Part shown: piece after piece, positions 27,968 to 42,500 of the stretch
Numbering within the stretch: the stretch's first letter is position 1
How the letters are laid out: each line of letters opens with the position of its first letter
From: Parus major
Taxonomy: Eukaryota; Chordata; Aves; Passeriformes; Paridae
Direction: 5' to 3'
NCBI RefSeq assembly: GCF_001522545.3
Contig: NC_031773.1
Span: 39,271,669-39,335,668, forward strand
DNA: 64,000 nt
Position numbers and translations under genes: made by a program
The notes under the pieces: generated by a model
Databases searched by the model: none
The model's input: only the letters and a program-made list of their open reading frames with translations
Told to the model about the DNA's origin: nothing

Positions 27968-28969
27968 GAAATACTTTATCAATCTCTTTATTTGTAGGTT
28001 AAAATGTAATGCCATACAGTTCTTAACAATTACTGACTGAAAAAAATTATCTGCATAAAACAGAAGCAAAACTGAAGGAGACTAATTAAAAAAGCCATCT
28101 TGCTTCAACTTTTGAAACGATTACATACAGAATAATATACATATTTACATTACAAGTATATTATATAAATATAATATATATGTAATCTTGTAACCACAAT
28201 AAATATCAAGGTCTTTTTTAGGCACACAGCATAGAAAAAAATGCAGAATCTGCACAATCCTTAAGATTCTTGGAGTGACTCACTCTAACATTGTTTTCAC
28301 ACTGAAAAAGCAAATATTTTACACAAAATATACAGGCACAGTTTATGCAGTCCCCAGTGAACAGGGAATTTTTGATCGCCTTCCTATTAAGTCTACTCCT
28401 TGATTTTCTAATACTATTGCTCTATACAGCTATTATATAAGAAAATAGTTTGCAGGTTTGTTTTTTACTCAGCTAATAGCCTAAGTAATTATCAGTGCTA
28501 ATAAAATAAGTACAGCATATCTACATAAGGTATATACAGGTGTTTACACAAACAGACTTGGTGAACTAATACTGAGCTCACCATTAATACTTGGGAGTTA
28601 ACCTGAAATTCAGCAGAAATAAAAAAAGTTTTTCAATGATATAACCTCAGAAATATTTTATCATTTGAGCGAGAGCTGGGCTTCAGAAATAAAAAGCTTT
28701 AAATTTAGAAGTTTTAATTAAAAAATCAAATTCTTGGCTATGCTGGCAGCTGTAGGCTGCCATTGAATCTGAATGTTTCCTTCAGTGCAAATAAAAACTC
28801 AGAATTAATCCAAAGGGAGTTTTCTCACCCAGTACATACAGTCATGGCATTTTACAGACTGTCACTATGGAGCACCTGAGATCGCACCCTAGTAAGTGAC
28901 GCTGACCACTTCTCATGGCAGGGCCGTGGTCAGTGGGAGGAGAAACAAACAGCACTTCTTTTCCTGTGC
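27968..28969 (-). other. SLC6A15: Probable SLC6A15 3' UTR
   Basis: Downstream of the TGA the minus strand is AT-rich and non-coding. The first AATAAA is at 27992-27987, about 980 nt after the stop; an ATTAAA variant lies nearer at 28718-28713. The end near 27968 is inferred from the usual 10-30 nt spacing after the signal. Transcript data would be needed to place the true end. Confidence 0.5.
27987..27992 (-). terminator. Candidate polyadenylation signal AATAAA for SLC6A15
   Basis: TTTATT on the plus strand reads AATAAA on the minus strand. It is the first canonical signal after the stop. Two further copies follow at 27883-27878 and 27835-27830, so alternative or longer 3' ends are possible. 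Confidence 0.45.
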
Positions 28970-29341
28970 TCACAAATCAGACTCTGGCATGTCAGGCATA
29001 TCTGCCATCAGGTAGCCAATACCATAGCGTCCATTTGGAGCCGTGTCCAGAGTCGGTGACCCAGTCTGTTTTCGATAGATGTTTTTGCCGAAATTTGGAG
29101 ACGGCACTTCACTCGGACTCTTCCCGTGAATCAGACTCGTATTATCTCCCTCCAGATTTACAGGTTCCTTTATTATCCGGCCTCTTTTGTAGGAGACAGA
29201 CGCCAAACTGCCAGAAGTGTCGTCAATAAGGTTGCAGCGGCGTACCATGAAGACTATTGGGACTGGCAGTATGGCCAACACCATCAAAGATATACAGACA
29301 ATCATTCCCCATGTTGGATAGCTGTGGAACTCTTCCATAGC
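28970..29341 (-). CDS. SLC6A15: SLC6A15 coding exon 11 (terminal; residues 607-729 and stop)
   Basis: Acceptor TTTCTCAG|GCTATGG. Encodes [14 protein letters not shown]12 (about 614-638, followed by a positively charged VRR) and the long cytosolic C-terminus with [40 protein letters not shown] and the end PESDL, then TGA at 28972-28970. From memory, mammals have one more residue (Ile) in the LMAD-MPDMP stretch, which would account for 729 rather than 730 residues. Confidence 0.96.
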   Translation of the reverse strand, partial: AMEEFHSYPTWGMIVCISLMVLAILPVPIVFMVRRCNLIDDTSGSLASVSYKRGRIIKEPVNLEGDNTSLIHGKSPSEVPSPNFGKNIYRKQTGSPTLDTAPNGRYGIGYLMADMPDMPESDL

Positions 29342-30513
29342 CTGAGAAACACAATAGAGAAACTATTAATACATCTTTCCCAGAAAAATAACAAAATGCC
29401 CCAGTCCTCACTGAGGTCTGTCATTTTGAAAACTATACATCCTCCACTGCACTCACAGCGTGGGCACCACTACAGATCTCAGGTTTGTAGAGTCATGGAG
29501 ATGTAGGACTGCTATCTTTCAGCCAGTGAGGAGGACTAAAACACCACTGAACAGTTTCTGAGAGCACTTCAGCAGCACACAACTCAAGATTTTCACTTCA
29601 GGCTTTCTGTTACATTTCTCTGTAGTTGTTCCCTGATCCTTTAAAGGGTGCCCAGAACAGACAAGTGTGCAGTGGTATCTGTAACTATGCCTGGAAAATT
29701 AGCCCTTGTTCTGTAGGCTAATAGCTGTTCTAGACAGGAGCCATCTCAGTTGTTGCACTTTGCACAAACTTTCAATAAACTATAATGCTGGAGCACTGAC
29801 TACACCCCACACCTCTACTGGATTCATGCACCAACAGCCCCCACTTGCCTGATTTTGTACAGGAAAAGGCATGGCATGTTTGGTAGTCTAAGGTATTTCT
29901 CTTTCTAGTTTTTGAGGGCAAGAATCAAAAGTAACAAGAACATTTTTCTGAGAATCATGTAGTTGGATAGAGGCAGGCAAACTATCTAGCTATAGTAATG
30001 CTGACCTCTTACATTTATCCTTTACCTGTCTTTGCTGTGACTTCCCCCCTGGCTAATTTGGGAAAGTTTCTTTAGATGAATTTTTCTGACATTTTCTCTC
30101 TCTCCATTTTGCAGAAAAAGCCTGTAGAAATAGCTCAGGGCTTGTGAGCCTACAACCAGCTGAAGTCTTCAGAGTTACCTTGACTGAGTATCTCTTTGAA
30201 GTCAAAGCTCAGAACTGTCTTGCTGCTCACCCTGAAAAGTTCTTATCAGAGACAGGTTTTAATACATGCAGCTGCTACCTACCTTGTCATGTGTTCCCAA
30301 AAGGAAAAATTACGACATGGCTAAATCTTAATACTAATTCCACAGAAGATACCTGATGTGTTACCTAAAATGATTTATGTAGTTGTCACCTCTTTTCTGC
30401 AGCAAAATAAGACTTCATGAATGTGAACAACCTCTCCCATCATTAAGAGTTTCTTCATCATACATTACAAAATAAAAGTCACCCAGAGCATAAAGGTTTG
30501 AGTCAATCAGCTA

Positions 30514-30545
<32 letters not shown>

Positions 30546-33500
30546 ATCTGCTTTAAAGCAGAACTACCCTAAAATTTAAAAAACTGTTGGTTTAACATTG
30601 AAGTTACTTAAGATAAAAGCAACCATCATGTCATTATTTATACTGATTTTGTAATTTTTTTGTCTGTTCATGTGTTTCCCAAACGCTCCTGACACGATCA
30701 CTATGATGATGATAACGGTATCACATAAACACCCAAACCCTACGTATACACCTACGTGCCATATACGTACCGTATCTTCAATCCAAGCATTGTAACCAGG
30801 AGGACTCAATCCCATTTGGACAATGCTAGCTACCAGCAAACATAACAGTACAAATGGTGAAACATACTTCCACATGTAGTAATAATACTGGCTTGGAGAA
30901 AACCCCAGCATATCCTTCAGGTCCTCCATAAATCTGTGAAGGGATTAAAATGCCATTGTTAGTGTAGGCACTGAGATTTTGAAAGCTGTAATTGATACAT
31001 AGCACCTAACCTGAGGGAAACAACACACTGGGAAAAATACATATACAGAAATAGCTGTAGTTTAAATTACTTGATGGGCTGAAAAATAGAGCTTATACTG
31101 TTCATCTCTTCAGACCAGATGAACAAAAGGAATCCCTGCACAGTGCAGTGACTTAGCTGCTTGCTGGACTGTGCTAGAAGATATTTAAAGTAATTTTTCT
31201 TTTATAACATTTTTTTTTATGTTTTCTTGTATTGTCTACTAGGTTGTTTACCAGCACTTCTTACAGATTGTGCAATATTAGTTTTGAACCAACACATGTG
31301 CTGCAGTCTAAAAAAACAACCTTATGCAAAAGCTATGGTTTGTATTGTATAAACTGCTGAAATAAACCTTTGCCAAGCTATAAAACTGCCTCCTTTCTCC
31401 TCAAAATTCTAAGTTAAGACATGAACAAAACTCCTATTTTTGTACTCATGATGGAGTATATGGTTCCAGAGCCAGTAGACACACAGAATGCTTTTAGAAA
31501 TAATTATTTTGGAATGTGAATAAGCAATAATTGTTTTAACTCCCTTGTAGTCCCACTCCCTTTCAAAATGTGCATCTCAAAAAAGGATGTTTTCCAAGCA
31601 GTTACACATGTGAAGCTTCTGTCATGTAAATGCTCAGAAAAAAATTTTACCTGCACAGCTTGAGGCATTCTATTGTTTATTTACACTGAAATAAAACACA
31701 TCATTAAAAGGAAGCTGAATTTACAAATGGATTGTGCCCTCTGTAGATAGCCTTCTCTTCCTGAAATCTCTAGTTCTTCTTCCAGTTGAACATGAATCTG
31801 TTATCTTTATTTTAAAGTCTTCCATTGTCTCCATCCTACTTACCCTCTTCTAAAAATCTCCTTTACCTCAAGCTCCTCATAGCACTGATTCCAGCATGGG
31901 AGATTTTCCCTCTTGGTTACAGAGATTCACATATCATCCCTTTTTCTGTAGCACCCTTTGTATGCTATGCCTTGCTTTTCTACTATCTGATCAAAGACTT
32001 TATGTCTAATAAGACATTTATATGGAATTTCACCTACAAGGAACCCTTGGTAGTAATCACAGCCAGTGATCACACTGACAGTTTTTGCAAACTGAATTGC
32101 TAGGTTTCTGAAGGATACTCTGGAGGAATATACATCAGAAGAAATACTAAGAATACTCCAGAAGGAATACTCAGGTGGTCATTACAAAGGAGAAACTTGG
32201 CTGTTGACTTTTCACTGTATCCCATCAGAACCCCTTCTGAAAACATGAATCACCTGCACTGTGAGTCATAAGCAAAGGATTAACATATTTTAGCTATGGC
32301 TAAACATCGACTTCCTCACAGGTAAGCTGCTGACTTTTGACACGTCCACCTCCTTTCACAGTGGAGCTTGGACATTACCAACCTTATAACCAGGTCATCT
32401 GTTTTATCTTTTAGTTACATGTGTAAAATAATCTACGTGGTGTTTTTATATCTAAATGATCAATTATAGAATTATACATGTGGCCCAAGTTGGAATTCTC
32501 CCTTAATGAGTAAGCAGACCAAGTACTACTTGCATAGACTAGAAACAATGTCTGGAAACCATTAAAATTAAATTTTCTTCTTACAGTTTTGTTTCTTTAT
32601 GACAAAGGATTGGCTGATTACTCATATCAAACAAGTGATAAGTCAAATGAAACTCCACCCATTCTATGTCACACTTTTTCTTCATGAAAAATTAGACACT
32701 TAAATTACTTCAACAGCATTCTCTGTTTGACCTGTGCACGGCACAAGTTCTTTTTGATACAAACTCTTCTATTCTTTAAGTGTGGCACACATTGATCTCA
32801 CTTCCTGAACACATTCTGCTGATTTTGCATATTAAAGGAATTAAAAAGAAGAAAAAAACCAAGAGGGATTTATGGTCATTCGTCTTCACCCATCCCCAAC
32901 AGGTCACTTTACTGTCATCAACTGTGCTGCTTCCAAAAAAGCTTTGACCCTGTTTTTGCTATCATCTCCTTTCTCACAACTATAATTAAAATAGTAATAA
33001 TTATTGTAAAGAATGGCGTTGGGAGATAACATTTCCTTCACTTACTTGTCTATTCCATAAATTCGGATGACTGCAATATTCTCCAAAATGACCACGATAA
33101 GCAGCGGCAGAGTAGCTGAGTAGTCATCAAACATCGTCACAAAATAATTTCCAGAGCGCTGCACAAATATCAGGCCAATAAAAAATGCTACCAAGCAGCA
33201 GATGACTGGAATAAAGGACAGAAATGTGAGCCACAGCTGCAACAAAGTTACATCAACAAAGAGGAAGTAATGCATCGTTTCATAGAAGTAAATTCGGTAA
33301 CATTTTATTGTTTCAGGGGGTCTCAGTTTTAAGAATATTAGTAATCATACCTCTTTCCTAAAAATGGAGAAGTTATAAAATTAGAATTACTAGAATCACC
33401 ATATCACAGCAGTCCTGATTAAGTAGCAGTGATTAATCAAGTGATTATTTCTCACTAAACATAATGTAAACGCAGAGGTAAATCACCCAGTAGGCAAAAC

Positions 33501-36500
33501 ATCATACATCATGTTAATTGGTCACCAGCTCACTTTTTGAAATTCAGAAGTGAAAGGAACTTCAAAGTGAAAATATGGGGAAGAAAAATAATATGAAAAA
33601 TTTTCTATGATTCTGAAAAGACTATGATTATAAAAAATGAAAAGGCTGAATAGACTTTACCTAAAAGATCATTTACATCATAAAATTCTGTTAGGATCTG
33701 TCTAAATGTATTTGTACATTAAGCAACATTTCTGTCCCTTCCTTAGGGACACCCCAAAATATACTTCTTGAAAGGCTGATCTTGCATAATGGATCTCAAT
33801 ATCATTTTCTCCAACTAAAATTGTCAGTAACAGGGCTTAATTATTAATTAAGTTAAATATCAATAAATCATGACATCAGTTGTAGGCTGAGCATCAGTAA
33901 GACTGATTCTTAAAGTGCTCTTCTTTTTTCTCACAGGGAACTTAGGCTAAGGATGCATCTAAGCAGTCCAAAATTATGTGAAATTAATCTGGGTCAAAAT
34001 ATAAAATATCTTTACAGAATACAGCCACTGCAAGATAATCAATTATTATTGATTACGATACTGAAAGTAAGACAATGACACTGTTTAAAACACTGTGTTA
34101 GAAGTCTAATCACTTTCTTGAACCTTCTAGAAATATTATAATAAAGACTTTATGAATTTTCCATCACTCAGCATGAGGCACAGCATTGCTGAATGCAAAA
34201 TGAATTTAAGCATTTGAGTTGGTTTCCTTGAACTCCAAGAGTTGCAAATGTGCTAACCATTCTGTAAAAGTTGAAAGCTTTTGTCTTGTAAGCATGAAAT
34301 CTATTGCAGACATAATCCTTAAATGCCACCAATACTGCATGAAAAATAATCCATATATTTCATTTTTTTCAGTAAATTAACAAAACACCACATCAAGTTG
34401 CAATCTTTTGAGTACAACTGAATTTAGCTAAAATCATGCATGCACACCACTTAAAAAAGTTACAAAAAAATGGTAGTTCTTGGACATTTCCTTATTTTTT
34501 TATTTTTTTTTTTGTCAAACCGAGTTAACCAATATTGTAAAATGCTCCATTACTCCAGTGTAATGACTTTATATCATGGTACTTGCACACATACTTAGGA
34601 AGAACAGCTAATTTCTAATTGTTGCACTGGTTATTCAGCATGAAGTTAAGATCTAATTCAAGAAAACAAACAGATCAAAAATAACTTTCAACTTCTGAAA
34701 AATCAATTTATTCATCTTTTTTTAAGAATTTGATTTTTTTATCTATTAAATATTACTTATCTCAGTAAAGTAAGGAAAGGAGTTGGGAAGAAAGCAGTGC
34801 TCTGCTGCATCAAGGGTTAAGTTTTATAAAATATATTATTACTTCTCTCACAGATTTTATTGTTTTCTTCATAGAGTTAGATAATGTTAAAGCACCTTTT
34901 TTTCTAGAATTTATTTTTTATCCCACCTTTTCCAGGCATTGATATGAAAGCTGAATTTGTGCATAACACACCAAGTCCCTTGCAGCTGTCCTGAAGGTTT
35001 TCAGGAATCTAACTTCACACCTCTGCTGGTCTTTTATATAAAAAAGAGAAATCCCTACAAGTCAAAGCTACATGAACATGCTACACCTCAAACAACTTTG
35101 GGCATTTAAGTAATAAAAAAACCCCAAACAAAACAATGAGACTTCTTGTTTAAGACATTATAAACATTTAACAGAGAAAAATATGTTTCTCTAGAGAGTA
35201 ATTGTACTGATTTTAGCATAATAAAAAATTCCTCATAAATTATGATTTCATCTGGCCTACTCAGGAGTAATTTGTTGTAATTTGCAATGTATTTTCACTC
35301 TTTCCTTGTCCTTTGTTTCTCCAATGTGCAACACAGGCTGGAATGGAAAGTATTCTGAAAGAAGCCAAAAGGACTGACCATACAGAAACTTGTAACAGAC
35401 ATTAAATTAAAATTTAAGGGTGTTTATGCTACTGTAACATTCAGGAAAAGGTTTTACTGGCAGATATTAATGTGCCTGTGCAGGGAAGTACATTCTGGAA
35501 TACAGTGATTTACTGCTCTGTAAAATGCTCTGTAAACTTTCCTGTCACAAAACAAAAGAGTAAAACAAAACAAAAGAAACAAAAAAGAAAATTCATAGTC
35601 TCAAAAAAATTTTAGCTTACTGCTTTACGGAGAAAAGAAAGTTTGTGCAACTCACCAGTAAGAATTTCTTTCCTGACCTTGAAGGTATCAACAATGGGCG
35701 TGATAATGCCTTCAATGGTTCCAAACATACTTCCAAGTCCCAAATTTACTAACATGAGAAAGAACATGACTGACCAGAAGGGAGAAGCAGGGAAGTGGGT
35801 CATTGCTTCTGTAAATGCAATAAAAGCTAAACCAGTTCCTTGGACTGCCTGTCAGTGAGGAAACAAAATTGTATCATTATTCATGATTTTTATTTTTCTT
35901 TGGTAGTGTGACAGCCTGACAAGTCTGACTTTGTGTTCATACAGTGTCATTGATTACACCTTGAAGGCAAAGAGGGAAGTTGCTATCTAATATGTAATTC
36001 TTCCAGTTAATACTAGTTACTGAAACATAAGAATTTTTAAGTTGATGGGCATTAACACAATTCTTTCATACAATCATAGATTACTTGGTTTGAAGGTGTC
36101 TCATGAATCATCTGGTCCAAACTTTCTTGGCAAAAGCAGTCTCAAGAAGATGGCCCAGCACCCTGTCCAGCTGAATCGTAAAAGTGTCCAATGATATGGA
36201 ACCCACCACTTCCACTGAGAGATTTGTCCAATGGCTGATTGCACTCATTATGGAGAATTTTCCTCTCATGTCCAATCAGAACAACTTCTTTCTACCTTTC
36301 ACTGATAATTTTGCGTGACAGCTAGTATATAAATATAACACTATATAAATACACTGTTTTCTCCAGTAAGCACATAAAGGATTGAATTTCTATACTTAGA
36401 AATTTAAATCAAATTTAAACAGCAGCCATATTATAGAAACTTTAAACATCTAAATCACCAATTTTATATTTTATCATCAAATGCTGGTGCAACTGTAAGA

Positions 36501-39500
36501 AGTCAGTGTTTCAATCTGCAATTGCCTCTCTAAAGCTAGAAAACTGTAATTTCTGTTACAGATTTGGCTTACTATGAGATTTCAAAACAGGATTATACTC
36601 ATTAAACAACTACCTAGTAAGTAGATGATAATTTTTTTAGTTTTGGTGAAGTAGTATTTATATCTAATAATTATATCTTAACATTATTGCAGTCTTGCAG
36701 TCTACGACATGGAATAAGTAACATCTCTGTTTAGTCTTTGGCAAAACCCTCAAGCTCAATTCTTCTGAAAAATAGAGCTTAAAAACCTCCTGAGAAGAAT
36801 GATATCATGATCAAAATATATTCTAAAGCAGTGCAGACCATATTAAGACGTCAGACCCAAATGTCCTCAAGTGAGCTGGAATGCAGCCATGTTTTCATCC
36901 AGGTCTTTACAGGTGCACGACTCACAGGTACACTGTACTGGTACTTTGTGCAGGTACACTTCACAGCTCACTTCAGGCTTATAAATGTTCATCTGTTCAT
37001 AATCTCTGTACTCAAGATGTAATCTCACCTTGTCAAGTTCATCTTCAATTTGACAAGATTTCAGACCAAGAGAATCAAACTGTTCTTCTTTGACTTTCTG
37101 TATAATGTCATAAACTAAATTGTAATCTTCTGCTGTAATGCTTGAGAAATTGATATGATGTGGGATCATATCTTGGCTGAGATTGCCCATTTTCAAAAGT
37201 TTTAAAATCTTCTCTGAATTTCTGTAAAACACAATAGAACAGAGAGAACAAACTCAGTGGTCTGTGTTAGTTCATAAACTAAATAAACCGTAAAAATAAT
37301 TTTAAAAAATAAATGGATTTTCATACTGGGTAACACATTTTTCATTTATGATATTGGCTTTGAAGCCCAGAACTGCAAACACCACCAAAGTTGCCAGCAC
37401 AGAAGTGAAAAAATTGATGAAGGACACCAGTACAGCATCAAAATGGCAGTTGTTGTCTCTCTTGTTGTAGCTTGAAAAGGCAATGACTCCACCAAATCCA
37501 AGCCCTAAGGCAAAGAACACCTGAGTAGCAGCTTCTCTCCAGACCTTGGGCTCCAGCATTATTTCAAGCTGTTTGAAATTAGATATAATATATGTCAGCT
37601 ATAAAAGGCATTTCTATTATATGAAAAAAACAACAGAATAAACCCTACATCATAAAATGCTAATACTCCACTACAACTGTATTTTCACTACGATAAAATC
37701 AAAGCTGAATGCGACCCCTGAAGTTGGCAAACTTATAGGCCAGAATTTCTGTTTATTTTATATTATCTAAACATTGTAGAGAAACATGCTGTAGAGGATG
37801 TTCCCAGCAATGAGACACTATTGGAGCTATGTAACTGAAACAGCAGCTAGTTATACTGAGAAATAAGAGAGAACTTTTTTTTTTACAGTATTAACTGTCT
37901 TTTATTTACAGTATATGTAGGCTTCTGTTAGACTTAAGATGTATTTTAGAATGATCCACCCTCTTAATAAATGCAGTGAGTATGATTAAAGTTGCTTTCT
38001 TGTTACTTTTCAAACAAACAACAAAAAAAAAAGATGAACATGAGATACGCATGCTTATATGGAATTATGGAATTCTATTACATGCAAATATGTAAAGCAA
38101 AATGAAATACATGAAATGAACACTTGCCACCACAAGCTGTATAGTGCAGAAATCAAATCTCCTAAGTCAGATGCCTTGAACTTAACCCTGTGTTAAATGT
38201 GTCGGGTATTTCAGGGGCAACTAAGCCTGTTATCAAAAAATTTAACAATATGGCTCACTGAGATCAACTGCACTGCTCCTTAAAAAAATAACTTTGTTAC
38301 AAATTTATGAGTCATCATCTATCTCAAATTCTTCTAGATACTGAATCACAAAAAAGAAGTAAAGAAGTTCATGTCAAATTTAAAAAATCAGATTTGCTTA
38401 CGCTGATTCAGAACCTCCATTTATGCAAGTGACTTATTTTCTTTAAGCTTAAGCCCTAGGTTTATTCATAAAAGTAAAACTAAAATGCATCAGCATAGAT
38501 GCCAGCATTATTAGACTGACTGTCTTGACTCTGAGGAGAAATAAATCTGCTATTGTTACAACATTTTGAATAAAAGGTCAGTTTCTCATGGAGCTATATT
38601 TATTACAGATAGGCAGCAGAAAGCTTCTTTATTCACTTATTTATAGCTGAAATACTGTATAATTGAGAAAAAGTGTTTATGACGATAAACATATTCCTGT
38701 TTTATAATGTAGTTATTTAGATTATAATTACAATGCACAAGTGGCTACTGCACGAGGTTCTGTGTCACTGTTGTGCCAGAACTATCCCACCAGAGGGAGT
38801 GTGAGGAACGTTCTTATCTGCACCAAATTCGCCGTCAGCTGAAATATCAGAACACTTCTCACCTCCTAAAATACATCCTTTGGTACCACCAAAAGCAGCG
38901 TGTTTCAAAATAACTCTAGACTGATTTGCTATTAAGTGTTGCCTGTGAAATTTTGGAGTCTCTGTACTTCATATAATCCTATAGTTTAACTGCAGTAGTT
39001 GATTTAAGTGGGTTTTTCACATACCTTTCTTCACGTTTTCAATTAAGTTTCTTATTTAGAATTTTTGCTTTGTTTAACAGCCATGCCAAACAGAGAAATT
39101 CTCCCCTTCTACATTAGTCTGGAACTCTCACACCTGCAGCAATGTGTGCCAGTCCTCTACCATGCTAGCATAACTGATGGGAGTTTGCACAGAATTCATC
39201 TGTGCTCAAAATGTGGTCATTTGCTCAGCTGATTGGGCTGAAAAGATGCTTCTCCCTCCCCTCTCACATCTATCTACCTGGATAATTTTCATTCTAGATA
39301 GGTTTAGCACTCCTTTTTATAGCCTGGATGTACAAATAAAGTGTTAGCACAGCGGAGTGAATCAAACAACAGGTGGGGGCTTTAATTTCTCCAGGTAGTC
39401 TCATGAGCCTACAGTCCAAATCAGTGCTCAAGTACAAAAAATTGTAATGTAAATATTTTGTAAGGTTTATATTCACATATAATACATGTGACATACAGGC

Positions 39501-42500
39501 CTCCTTACTTCAAATTTAAACCACAGCTTAAATTTTGATACAGAACTGGAAACAGTCAGAATTAATTAAGAACCATTTTTTTTTGAGATCATTTATATGA
39601 ACAGTTGAAACAATTGTATAATTAAGTATAACATAACTGTAAAGGAAGCACCAGCTGCAACTTATTTAAGTCTAACTCATGAAATAGTGAATACTGAAGA
39701 GGTGTTGGTATCCAAGGGGAGTTTTTATTTTTATTTTCCCTCAGTATCTAGTGGTACTTCTCCAGCCAAAAAAGGAAGTATTAACACCATGGTTGAGAAA
39801 CCAAATTATATCTCATAGAGGTCTGTATTCCACCTCTGTTTTAGACTTACTTTTGTTAATAGGCATTACATTTCTCTCTTCCTCAGATTTCCCAAATTTG
39901 CCTAGCAGCCTGCAAGTTTCCTGCACAAATGTAAACTCTCTAAAGTGGTGACAGTGAGTGAAGTGGAACATGACTGCATCACTGTGAGAGCTGACAAAGG
40001 TCATTTTTACAGGATGACAGTTCACCAGACTCAAAATATCTGGAATCAAAACAACTGACAACATCCTGTCATCTGGCATTAGCCACTATGTGCATTGATT
40101 TTGATTATCTTATTATTTAGCTTTCATTTTTGAAAAAATAGTCCTGTTCTTGTCAACTGTATTGTGAAGTGGACTTGCAGGAAAGGCCATTTCACAATAC
40201 AATATGAAGCCCAGTCTTTTACATTCCTGAGTAGGGTGCTGACTATTCAAACATGCTGTTCCTATAGTATAGATATAGTTGCAAGCATTTGAGATAGGTG
40301 TGAACAGAATTTAGATCTTCAAGCTAAACAATGATTCATAACATCCCTTATCACCTCCATAGTCAGACAATCTAAAGCTGTGTAAGGCACGTTCCTGGCA
40401 AAAATATCAGCAGTAAAAAGTACAGGCTTAGAACTGCTGCTGTCTTGGCTTGTCATTGGAAAATTGATAAGGAATGCTGAGTGGCGAGTACTTACACTAC
40501 TTTACTGTTAAATACAGGTCTCCTGTACTTTGGGCTACTAAAAAAGCTTTTTTTCTAAAAAGGAGGAAAATAAATGCTCTTTTTCAAAAGGGACAAGTTA
40601 ATTATGTATGCCACAATAGTTCCAAGTAAGGCACTGAAAACCCAGAACTAGACATTTGTTTTTACAAATTTGTTTTTTACTAGACATTTAGTAAATGGCA
40701 AACTCCTCTTTTCAGTATTTAGAGCTCTCTAAACTTCCTGAATCCTTTAAACTGCACTCTCATCTCTTTAGCTTTGTAGAGGCATATAACTCTGGGAACC
40801 CTCACCTAAGAGAGGTAACTCTACAGACCCTTGGAACACCTAGAGCCTTTGGACTTTAGGGCTTGGTATTGTGCCACTGAGTTAAACAGAAATTTTGCAA
40901 TTTAAGCAAACAGAAATACAGCCAAATGTTCTATGAAAACAATAAGCTTAAATGAGAGCATTCATAAATGGTCAAATTGCCAATTGAAACTTTAATACCC
41001 TGCAAACAGAAATTAAGTACATACCTTAGGGGTGAACATGTGACGAATTCCATCCACTGACCCATTAAGGAGCAGTCCTCTGATCAGAAAGCATAAAAGC
41101 ACCACATATGGGAAAAGGGAACTAAAATACATGATCTGAAATACAAGAAGGTAAGAAAAAATGTAACATGACATTTAACATGGACTTTCTTTTCAATAGG
41201 TTCATTCACTACACAGTGTCCTGTGGATGTGTGAGTGTACTGATGATCATATGCTCTAAAAATATGCAGAACACTTCCCATTCCCCTTGCCTCTGCAGAA
41301 GAAAGCATAATCACAGGATTGCAAAATAATTTAATTTCTGTACTGTACAAAAACAATACAACTGCAACCAACTGTATTTATCACTAATCGATAAAGAGCC
41401 ACTGGACTCCCAGGGAAATTCACTATTAATTGAGACAAAAAAAAACAATAAAAGACAAAAGTAAACTGTTGCAAAAATGCTTCTCTTCACAAAAGCTCTC
41501 TGACTGTGTATGGCAAAGGTATGCAGCATGAATAGAAACTAATTTTGCCTTTGGAAGGAAAGGGGACAAGAATTAATAGAAAGTACATAACCAATGAATG
41601 CAATCACTATGTAATGCTTACTGCCAAAACAACAAAAAGTAGTAATCAAATCTGATCTTTCATAACCCATCATTGAAAAGAAAATTTATTCTGTAAAGTT
41701 TAGTAAAATGATGAGCTAGTTAAACTTGCTGCTTATTTCTTTAACTGAAATACCCCAAGGAGATCACAGAAATTGCCATGTCAGTGCCAAAGTTTTTAAT
41801 AGCAGAGAATTTTGCTACTGGGACAAATTATTTTACCTCTGAAAAACCCCCCAGGATAAACAGAACTAGCAAATCTTTAACCAGCAAATCCAGCTGGCTG
41901 GAAAGAAGACAAGGTAACAGTACTCAGATGCAAAGGGATGATGGCAAGCCATTAGTCAAAAGAAACAATCCAGAATCCTGGGAAGCAGCTGTGTTAATGC
42001 CAGAAGCATGCAAATGTGAGTACACATGGAAACTTACTTCCTTAGACACTCAGAACACAGAGACTTATGCTGCACAATAAAGCTGAGGTACAGTTACATG
42101 CAACAATTATACGGATGAGAAGCAAAATTATTCTTCTTCAAATCTCAATTCCCTCTAAATTACTGCCATTTCCAATAAAATTGATGGAATTTTAATGCTT
42201 AACTATTAATATTCCTCTACTTGAGATTATACAAATGGAGGGGTGAGTCAAAGCACTTAACCTGCTCCTACAGATTTCATGAGTAAACAGAGGGTTTGGT
42301 GAACAGAAATGTTCTGAAATGCTTCAAAATAAAACAATATCATGCAGGTAAACAGTATACTCACTTTGCCTGAAGACTGAATGCCTTTGATCATGGCTAA
42401 GCATACCATGACCCAGGCAGCCAGCAAGCAGATAGTCATCTTCCAATTTAAACCCCCACTCTCTGACAGAGAGCTGGAAATATTCAGTGCTTCTCTGTAC

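Noticed and set aside
29126..29506. 126-codon plus-strand frame
   Set aside because: Antisense to the last SLC6A15 exon, whose minus-strand frame clearly encodes the transporter.
36807..37093. Overlapping plus-strand frames of about 70 codons
   Set aside because: Shadows antisense to SLC6A15 coding exon 7 and its neighbouring intron.
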